A DNA stretch of 52,535 nucleotides from IMG/VR virus record IMGVR_UViG_3300044858_001628, positions 1 to 52,535 of that record; one strand, given 5' to 3'. Under the pieces are notes generated by a model that worked only from the letters and a program-made list of their open reading frames with translations, ran no database searches and was not told the DNA's origin. Position numbers and translations under genes: made by a program. Each line of letters begins with the position of its first letter. The first letter of the stretch is position 1. This stretch comes from a virus. Positions 46,607-52,535 of this stretch are shown here, piece by piece.

Positions 46607-48343
46607 CTATACGTTCTCTATTAAGTCGCCATTATCATTATGCCAACCTGTTCCATCTGCGCTAGTTCTGTACTCGTAATTTTTACCAGCAACATTTTTT
46701 ATATCGCCCATTTTAGGTTTAGTTTGAGTAGTTGTTTCGCCTGCCTCGCCACCACCTACATCATAAACAGGCTTACCAGTTGATTTATCAAATACTACAG
46801 TACGTTTAGGTAATGGCAATCCTGTCACGGGGCTTATTCCACCGCCTACCTCTAGCATTTGATAGTTGTCTTTAGGCTCTTTCCCTAGCATTGTTAGGAT
46901 TGTTTCCTGCAACACCTTACGCTTATCGCCTTTAGGGTCTGTTGTATCATCAAGCGTGCCTAGTTTTGTCATAGCGTCATTCAAGCGCTTAGATTGGTCT
47001 AGCTTGATTTTACCTTCTTGAATGTCTTGTCCAGTTTTCTCGCGCGACAAGTCTGAATTTTTGAGCGTGTTACTAAGCTCTACCATGCTCTTATCAAAAT
47101 CAAGGCTTCCTTTTTTGCGGTCAAATTCTGAATTTTTAAGCTTGTCATCAAGCTCAATTTTTTTATTCTTACTTTCCTCTTCACCTTGTTTTCGATTGAA
47201 CGCTGAATTTTTAAGTGAGTTATCTAGCTCAACTACGCCAGCTTGTTTTTGTGCATTTTCAAGCAATGATTTTGCGCTGTCTTTTGCAATCTTATTGTCC
47301 ACTGCATATTTATTAACCTGTCCAGCTACATTCTGCAATTGCATTACTGCCGCAAATGGATTGTTTGAGTAATCCTGTAACTGAACTTGGTTTTCCTGTT
47401 GTAATGGATTTACGATGCTATCTTGCGCCTCTTGCGCTTGAGCTATGGTGTTGCGTATTTTAGCCAATGGGTCAGCCTCGCTTACATTAACGACCTCTGC
47501 CTGCGGTTGCTGTGGTGGTGTCGCTGTAGGCTCTTGCTGTAAGAGTGTATTTTTAATGCCTGCCAATGGGTCTGCTTGCGCTACGCTACCTTGCGCTGGA
47601 ACACTTAACCCTACATTGCCTTGCGCTGGTTGCTTACTCAAGCTTTCAAGCATCTTAATGGCATCTTCTTCTGATATTTCACCTCTAGCCGCGCGAGATT
47701 TAATACTAAGCTCTTCTGGTGAGCCTGTTAATCCACCATAATCAATCTCTTTTTCAACTGGTGTGCGGTCATCAGGTTTGCCAGTTAAGTCTTTTCCTGC
47801 ATCGTTTTGTGGCAATTTTGGCGAGGCTTTATTCGCGGCTTCAACAACCTTTTGCGCTTGACCATTAAGCATCTTCCTCATGGTCATTAAGCTTGTATCT
47901 CCACCACCTTGCAACCATGAAGCCAACTGTGTAACAGGTCTAAAGTCGGTTAAGCTGTTACCTAAAGCAACGCCTCCTTTAGTGATTGCGCTTTTCTTGC
48001 CAGCAGAAAACCTATCGGCTAAAAACCCAGCCGAAACATTACCCAAAGCTTCAAGCCCCCCGCCTATTTTCGTTGCCATGTCTGCATTTGATGCAAACGT
48101 CATCCCCAAATCATCCCCAGCCGCTATCGCTGTCGGAACTGTATTTAGGTTATCAATCAATCCAGAGCCAAAGCTTTTTACTACTTTTGCTGGCTTGGAA
48201 CTCCCTACGGTATTTAATTTTGCCAAAACTTTTGACGCATAAGGCTTTGCAGATGCCACTACATTACCTACAGATTTGCCCGTTGATTTTATATCGTCTG
48301 TCAAGTTGCTTAACGTACTCTTAAACATATCTGTAACTGCCAT
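46607..48343 (-). CDS. Internal virion / ejection-type protein with repeats
   Basis: The 578-aa product starts with an Ala/Gly-rich amphipathic part (about 1-160), has a Gln/Pro-rich middle with two copies of ADPLA-I-NT (ADPLAGIKNTL, ADPLAKIRNTI), and then three to four ~27-residue coiled-coil repeats of the form L-x-NSLKNS-x-F-x-RK (VELDNSLKNSAFNRKQG, IELDDKLKNSEFDRKKG, VELSNTLKNSDLSREKTG). Start ATG 48343 has an AAGGGA site. The place between tail genes and the giant protein suggests an injected internal core protein. No enzymatic motif. Confidence 0.7.
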   Translation of the reverse strand: MAVTDMFKSTLSNLTDDIKSTGKSVGNVVASAKPYASKVLAKLNTVGSSKPAKVVKSFGSGLIDNLNTVPTAIAAGDDLGMTFASNADMATKIGGGLEALGNVSAGFLADRFSAGKKSAITKGGVALGNSLTDFRPVTQLASWLQGGGDTSLMTMRKMLNGQAQKVVEAANKASPKLPQNDAGKDLTGKPDDRTPVEKEIDYGGLTGSPEELSIKSRAARGEISEEDAIKMLESLSKQPAQGNVGLSVPAQGSVAQADPLAGIKNTLLQQEPTATPPQQPQAEVVNVSEADPLAKIRNTIAQAQEAQDSIVNPLQQENQVQLQDYSNNPFAAVMQLQNVAGQVNKYAVDNKIAKDSAKSLLENAQKQAGVVELDNSLKNSAFNRKQGEEESKNKKIELDDKLKNSEFDRKKGSLDFDKSMVELSNTLKNSDLSREKTGQDIQEGKIKLDQSKRLNDAMTKLGTLDDTTDPKGDKRKVLQETILTMLGKEPKDNYQMLEVGGGISPVTGLPLPKRTVVFDKSTGKPVYDVGGGEAGETTTQTKPKMGDIKNVAGKNYEYRTSADGTGWHNDNGDLIENV

Positions 48344-48352
48344 GATAATCCC

Positions 48353-49255
48353 TTAATTTGCTAATGTTTGAATTGCGCTTACCGCGTTGTTTGCCGATGT
48401 AATCACCGATTTGTAGGTATCAAGCGCTGTGCTAGATGCGCTTACGCCTAAAGCGGCTACCTTCATATTTGAATCAACGATAGAATTAACTTCACTAAGT
48501 TGAGTTTTTGCTATTTGCAAGAAAGCGTCAGTTTGTTTTGCCCACTTATCAAGCGCAAATTCGGCATCTTTAATCGCCTGACCTTTTTCAGTTTCCCATA
48601 CTTTCACATCAAATCCAGCTTTTTCAATACGCATCCTTAGTGCGTTTAATGTGCGCTCTGAAAAGCTTGAGTGGTAATTTGCCATAAACTGCTCGGCATT
48701 AACACCGTTTGTAATTGTAAACTGACGCGCCTGCACGTACATATCTGCACGCTTGATACTTACATCACGGTTGAGTGTTGAAATCGCGCCACGCGCTTGC
48801 TGTTGTACTTTCTGTAAGCCTGCTAACATTGCGCCAGAAGGCATTGAGAACCCTCTTGCCGCAATAGAGCGCTGAAAGTCTTGGATTGAATTGTCTGCGT
48901 TTTGAGATTCACGGTCTTTTGCACGTTCCCATAAAGCCTGTTCATCGCGTGGGTCTAATCCATAACCGCCATTTACAAGGTCGAATAGGATTATTTTCTT
49001 TGCTTCATCTAGGATTGGCGTTTGATACAGCTCTTCTTCCCAGAATATTGCAGGAATGGATGGTGTTGGTAGCGATACATTTTCAAGAGCGATAGTGTCG
49101 TTACTGGTTATTCTTGATAAGTTAATATCGCCTTGTGACCAATTACCATACCAGTTAGTAGCTGACTTCAATTCATCAATAAATACCTTAGATTCTTGAA
49201 CGGCTTTTGCAACCTGTTCGCTTGCCGCCTTAATTGAATCATCAATAGTTGCCAT
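48353..49255 (-). CDS. Helical internal virion protein
   Basis: The 300-aa product (ATG 49255, GAGGGG 8 nt upstream, chosen over the in-frame start at 49270) is helical and rich in Ala/Gln/Asp. A central region, FQRSIAARGFSMPSGAMLAGLQKVQQQ, quoted as RSIAARGFSMPSGAMLAGLQ, and long amphipathic helices toward the C-terminus match proteins seen in podovirus-like virions upstream of ejection proteins. Function in DNA ejection is inferred from order. Confidence 0.65.
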   Translation of the reverse strand: MATIDDSIKAASEQVAKAVQESKVFIDELKSATNWYGNWSQGDINLSRITSNDTIALENVSLPTPSIPAIFWEEELYQTPILDEAKKIILFDLVNGGYGLDPRDEQALWERAKDRESQNADNSIQDFQRSIAARGFSMPSGAMLAGLQKVQQQARGAISTLNRDVSIKRADMYVQARQFTITNGVNAEQFMANYHSSFSERTLNALRMRIEKAGFDVKVWETEKGQAIKDAEFALDKWAKQTDAFLQIAKTQLSEVNSIVDSNMKVAALGVSASSTALDTYKSVITSANNAVSAIQTLAN

Positions 49256-49280
49256 GCCAATACCCCTCAATTTTTATGAA

Positions 49281-49307
49281 AGATTACTAGATTGGCGTGC
49301 GTTGTAT
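49281..49307 (-). promoter_or_regulatory. Putative late promoter element, copy b (intergenic)
   Basis: Minus strand: TACAACGCA (49306-49298) right after the 891-aa gene stop, then 11 nt, then TAATCT (49286-49281). A start near 49274 would give a ~19-nt leader containing GAGGGG before ATG 49255. Confidence 0.45.
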
Positions 49308-51982
49308 TAAAGTTGCGGTTTGCACCAATCGTACAAGCCTTTGAGCGTTATTTTTCCAGCATCAATATCCTTTTCGTACTGCCCGATAATGCTAACAGTT
49401 GAATCTTCTGGTTTGCTAGAGTTCTGCTTCTTGCGAGTTTCTAAAACGTCATCAAAAGATGTGCTGTTAGCAATAACAACAACATTTGAACCGCCTAGCA
49501 ATGTAGTTCCAACGTAAGGATGCTCTGTGTAAGGCGTTATCTCATTGCCTTCATCGTCTAGTGTTGGGGTGTTGAATAATGATGCAAATTCAAATCCACC
49601 ATCACCATCATAATTAAATTTATACCCTGTATAAATGCGGATAGCTATAAGTCGTGCAACATCATACGATTGTGGAAACATTCCACACTCAATGATATTA
49701 CCTTCGTCATCTTCCATCACATACTCAATCGGGTATAGCGTTATTGATTCGTCTTTAGATAATCCCTTGCCTATCCAAAACTTGGTTGATGTTGCTGATT
49801 TTTCGCTGGATTCAATAACGCCATCTTTATCAGTATCAATGTCATACCGCAACGTGTCTTTAGGTATATTTCCATCATTGTCAGAAAGTGGCGTTAAATC
49901 AATGTCAGTAAATGTAATGTCTGTTAAATCTGGTGGAGGCACTAACGCTATCTTTGATGTTGAGTAAGCTTGAGCCTGAGAATCTGTAACACCAGAAGCT
50001 AAAGTGTCATAAGTGCCATTGATAGAAACTACTGTATAAGGCTCACCGTTGCAATCACTAGGATTGATAGGTAAGTATTCTGGATAAGTTAGATTGTAAG
50101 TGCCATTAAGATAGCTGGTAATCGCTATAGGTTTTAACGCGACAAAGTTATCAAATGTGTATTTAAACTGACTAAATCCAGTGGTATTGATAGTTTCAAC
50201 TGCACATTCACCAGATAGCAACTCAACTTCTGAACCATCTTCTTTTAGTGCAAATAGTGTTCTAGTGTAAGTAACAACTGCGCCAACACCAGAGCCTACC
50301 GTACTTGATGTTTGCGTTACCCTATATCCATCCCACCTGTAACCAATACCAACACATAAGGAATATGGTGCGCCATTCATCACAGCAATTGCCATATTTT
50401 TAGGCATCACTTTAGCGTCTAAGTCAGCATAAATTAAATCTGTTTTAGTGTTTCGCCATGCTCTATGACGTATAACGTGGTTTTCGTAGCCTGCGTAAGC
50501 GGCAGGAGTTGGTATAGTTAATGTTGATTGAGAAATGCCATCAGGAATAACAGCCTCGCCAGTGTATCTGTATGTTCCGCTTGTTGTGGTTAAAATACCA
50601 GACTCATTTACAAGAGATACATTATCTAAAATTGCTTTTTCAAAATAAAGAATGGTGATGTCAGGCGCTTGAAGGTTTGTTTTATTTAAGTCGAAAGCTA
50701 ATGGAGAAAATCCAAACTCAAGTAACACTGCATAAAAATAAAAATCATTCCAATGTAATAGTTTAATAGCGTCAAATCTTTTTGTAAGTGTGATTTTTCC
50801 ACTTGGAACGTAATAAGAAAAAACTCCACCAACATACAAATTTCTTCCAGAAATAAATATATCCCTTGAGTAATTTCCGCTTGCATCCAATACAGTTTCC
50901 CCCAGCGTAATAACTGCATAGTCTGAAGTTACTGTGTTTGATATAACAGGAGGAAGTCTTGGAGTTGCATCATCAGGATAGTAAACATCTGCATATCCAT
51001 AAATTTGTAACCCATTGTGTATAACATCACCATCATTGAGTTGAGCTATTCTTCTTCCATCAAATTCAGCTAAATAAGCCGACTTTTCAGAAAGGTACTG
51101 CGAATATGCTAATAACCTAGCATCTTCTTGAGAATCCCAATTTTCCTTGCACGCAAGCCATATTTCATACGCAGGGTTTAACTTTCCTTGTACCTGACCA
51201 GTTTGTGCTGTTGTATCGTTGTATTTAACCTCTCCGTCACCTCCGTTATAAATGGATTCTTCCTTGCTATATAACGTACCGCTTTTTAGATTGTAATATG
51301 GAGGTGCTATTTCTGGTGGTAAATATAAAGTTCTTGAATCGGAACTATTATCATCATAAGATGTTGCACCTGAATAATTAGATAGCACATGAATGAATGG
51401 GTCTTGGTATCTGTCTGATGTGTGGATGCTTCCGTTTACTGATTCAACGTATGCCGTACCACCTGAAGCAGAGCCGCCACTATCAAAAACAAGTGTAACG
51501 GAGTAATCAATCCTACGTTTTTTTATTTGATTACCATCAATATCATCACCAACAACTAGATATTGATGAACAATAGTGGTAGAAATTGTAACTCCATCGA
51601 ACATTGGAGGACTTTTTATAGGATATGACTTCTTTCCTCCTGTATCGTTTGATGTGCCTATTGCGCCACAAGATGTTGTCGCTGGATATGTGAACGGAGG
51701 ATAGCTATAAGCTTTTCCTTTGTAATGAAATGCAGTTCTTGGGTCTTGTGGGATTCGGCAATTAACGCCAAAATAACCGCTAGGCTGTCCAACTTCAAGT
51801 AAATCAGCCCTACCATCATCCCTTATTTTACCTACGAAGTTTTCACCTACGGCAATTGCGCCTTTTAAGCCTAGCATCATGCGTCTTTTGGCTTGGTAAT
51901 AAAGCAGGTCTGATTCGTTTTTTAACTTACTTCCGACAAGGTATTTAGAATCATCGTAGAGCTTACGAATCTTTCCAAACAT
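49307..51982 (-). CDS. Large tail/virion protein (891 aa) with EF-hand-like loop
   Basis: The product is largely beta-structured with many Gly/Ser/Thr/Tyr. It opens with a helical anchor (SDLLYYQAKRRMMLGLKGAI) and then GVNCRIPQDPRTAFHYKGKAYSYPPF, quoted as RIPQDPRTAFHYKGKAYSY. Near residue 715-730 is D-x-D-x-D-G-x-I-x-x-x-E (DTDKDGVIESSE), an EF-hand-type calcium loop seen in structural and dockerin-like proteins. It is coupled to the origin-spanning fibre gene (TAAATG). A tail tip or tube role is likely from position; I recognise no family. Confidence 0.7.
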   Translation of the reverse strand: MFGKIRKLYDDSKYLVGSKLKNESDLLYYQAKRRMMLGLKGAIAVGENFVGKIRDDGRADLLEVGQPSGYFGVNCRIPQDPRTAFHYKGKAYSYPPFTYPATTSCGAIGTSNDTGGKKSYPIKSPPMFDGVTISTTIVHQYLVVGDDIDGNQIKKRRIDYSVTLVFDSGGSASGGTAYVESVNGSIHTSDRYQDPFIHVLSNYSGATSYDDNSSDSRTLYLPPEIAPPYYNLKSGTLYSKEESIYNGGDGEVKYNDTTAQTGQVQGKLNPAYEIWLACKENWDSQEDARLLAYSQYLSEKSAYLAEFDGRRIAQLNDGDVIHNGLQIYGYADVYYPDDATPRLPPVISNTVTSDYAVITLGETVLDASGNYSRDIFISGRNLYVGGVFSYYVPSGKITLTKRFDAIKLLHWNDFYFYAVLLEFGFSPLAFDLNKTNLQAPDITILYFEKAILDNVSLVNESGILTTTSGTYRYTGEAVIPDGISQSTLTIPTPAAYAGYENHVIRHRAWRNTKTDLIYADLDAKVMPKNMAIAVMNGAPYSLCVGIGYRWDGYRVTQTSSTVGSGVGAVVTYTRTLFALKEDGSEVELLSGECAVETINTTGFSQFKYTFDNFVALKPIAITSYLNGTYNLTYPEYLPINPSDCNGEPYTVVSINGTYDTLASGVTDSQAQAYSTSKIALVPPPDLTDITFTDIDLTPLSDNDGNIPKDTLRYDIDTDKDGVIESSEKSATSTKFWIGKGLSKDESITLYPIEYVMEDDEGNIIECGMFPQSYDVARLIAIRIYTGYKFNYDGDGGFEFASLFNTPTLDDEGNEITPYTEHPYVGTTLLGGSNVVVIANSTSFDDVLETRKKQNSSKPEDSTVSIIGQYEKDIDAGKITLKGLYDWCKPQL

Positions 51983-52390
51983 TTAAGCCACCTTGCGAGA
52001 TAAAACTTCTGCTTCTAAGCTGACACTATCCAACTCAAAGCTGTTTCCTGTGATTTCTGGTTGCCAGTAGCGTGACTTAGTGCCTTTACCTAGCTTGATT
52101 CTGCGTGTGCCAATACCATTGCCTTGATGTGTTGCATCGTGGTTATCAGCTTCATTGTCGCTATCTGTCAGCATACGCAATCCAACTGTGCCTTTTGAGC
52201 CGACATAAGCATATTGCACGCGCTTCTGATACTCTGAACCCATATCATCCATACCAAAGCGAACACGCGCATCAATTACATTGCCATTATCAGTATCACC
52301 ATCCATGAGATAGATGCCATCTTTAGCAATGGACAAGTAAACGCCACCTATTTTAGCCATAGCAAGCGAATCAAAGTTTGTGTACTGCGT
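51983..52390 (-). CDS. Origin-spanning fibre/tail protein, C-terminal part
   Basis: This is the 3' part (136 codons including stop) of the gene whose 5' part lies at 1-1125. The frame is continuous through 52390/1; the duplicate bases to 52535 repeat codons from the other end. The domain holds AKIGGVYLSIAKDGIYLMDG, RVQYAYVGSKGTVGL and GKGTKSRYWQPEITGNSFELDS, ending in EAEVLSRKVA, a compact beta domain found at the end of several phage structural proteins in my memory. It is probably the tip or the attachment domain of the repeat shaft. Confidence 0.8.
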   Translation of the reverse strand, partial: TQYTNFDSLAMAKIGGVYLSIAKDGIYLMDGDTDNGNVIDARVRFGMDDMGSEYQKRVQYAYVGSKGTVGLRMLTDSDNEADNHDATHQGNGIGTRRIKLGKGTKSRYWQPEITGNSFELDSVSLEAEVLSRKVA

Positions 52391-52535
52391 CACTTTTGAA
52401 TTTTCAATGTTCATTGCGTAAGTGGTAAATACATCATTAAGCGCACCAGCAATTACGCCAACCATTTCAGCGCTAGGCTGAACGATTGAAGAATTTACGA
52501 AAGCGTTACTAATAATCACGCCTGATGTTTCAGCT
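52391..52535. repeat. Terminal direct repeat (right copy)
   Basis: Duplicate of 1-145 with one change at 52517. Removing one copy gives a 52390-bp circle. A GTG at 52519 gives a false gene start in this copy; the real frame passes through it. Confidence 0.9.

Noticed and set aside
1-52535. CRISPR array
   Set aside because: No regularly spaced direct repeats were seen; the only tandem repeats are the 7-bp units at 23763 and protein-coding repeats.

Overview
The window reads as one complete temperate, tailed (podovirus-like) phage genome of about 52.39 kb, opened at an arbitrary point. The first 145 bases recur at the end (52391-52535) with a single difference (127 T / 52517 C), and one minus-strand reading frame runs off position 1 and continues at 52390. 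The map is therefore circular, or circularly permuted, and the break lies inside a virion gene. Base composition is moderately AT-rich. A tyrosine integrase, an excisionase-like protein, a CI-type repressor and the 3' half of a tRNA-Cys gene beside the integrase show a prophage-forming virus of a bacterium, probably a proteobacterium given the Rz/Rz1 spanins. The exact host cannot be named from sequence alone.

Layout. (1) Late/virion operon, minus strand, from 14249 down to 1 and on through 52390 to 31046: small membrane protein, TerS, TerL, two overlapping mini-genes, a 121-aa protein, portal, scaffold, major capsid protein, a strong terminator, small accessory proteins, connector, propeller-like tail protein, a CBM-like decoration protein, two paralogous tail proteins, an Ig-like protein, the origin-spanning repeat fibre, an 891-aa tail protein, two internal-virion-type proteins, and a giant ~5166-aa polyvalent protein that takes up about 30% of the genome. 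(2) Plus-strand accessory block 14428-17683: ten small genes, including a zinc-finger protein and a stand-alone RNA polymerase alpha-CTD-like protein. (3) Minus-strand operon 24649-17670: Cro, RHH protein, DUF1376/O-like and P-like replication proteins, many small overlapping genes, HNH/Ref-like and VRR-NUC nucleases, then the lysis cassette (amidase with an EF-hand, holin, Rz with embedded Rz1). (4) Immunity and plus-strand recombination operon 24723-29631: CI, terminator, operator-studded promoter, leader hairpin, three tiny membrane peptides, RecT, a YqaJ-type exonuclease fusion, a structured non-coding segment, small proteins and Xis. (5) Integrase and attP, 29632-30886.

How it works together. 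CI and Cro face each other across about 70 bp with promoters that appear to start transcription at or next to the start codons (leaderless). AATAGG half-sites occur at this switch and again around the promoter of the recombination operon. Seven co-oriented copies of ACAACGCA lie in the minus-strand virion and lysis regions. Six are followed at exactly 11 nt by a hexamer of the form YANNNT, and four lie 40-60 nt upstream of gene starts in true intergenic gaps, which looks like an undescribed late-promoter family. The giant protein carries ParB-like, metallopeptidase/LPD1, adenine methylase, strawberry-notch helicase, second metallopeptidase, ADP-ribosyltransferase-like and LPD38-like modules. 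Short aromatic/hydrophobic-Ser-Arg motifs bracket several of them, suggesting that an injected polyprotein may be processed.
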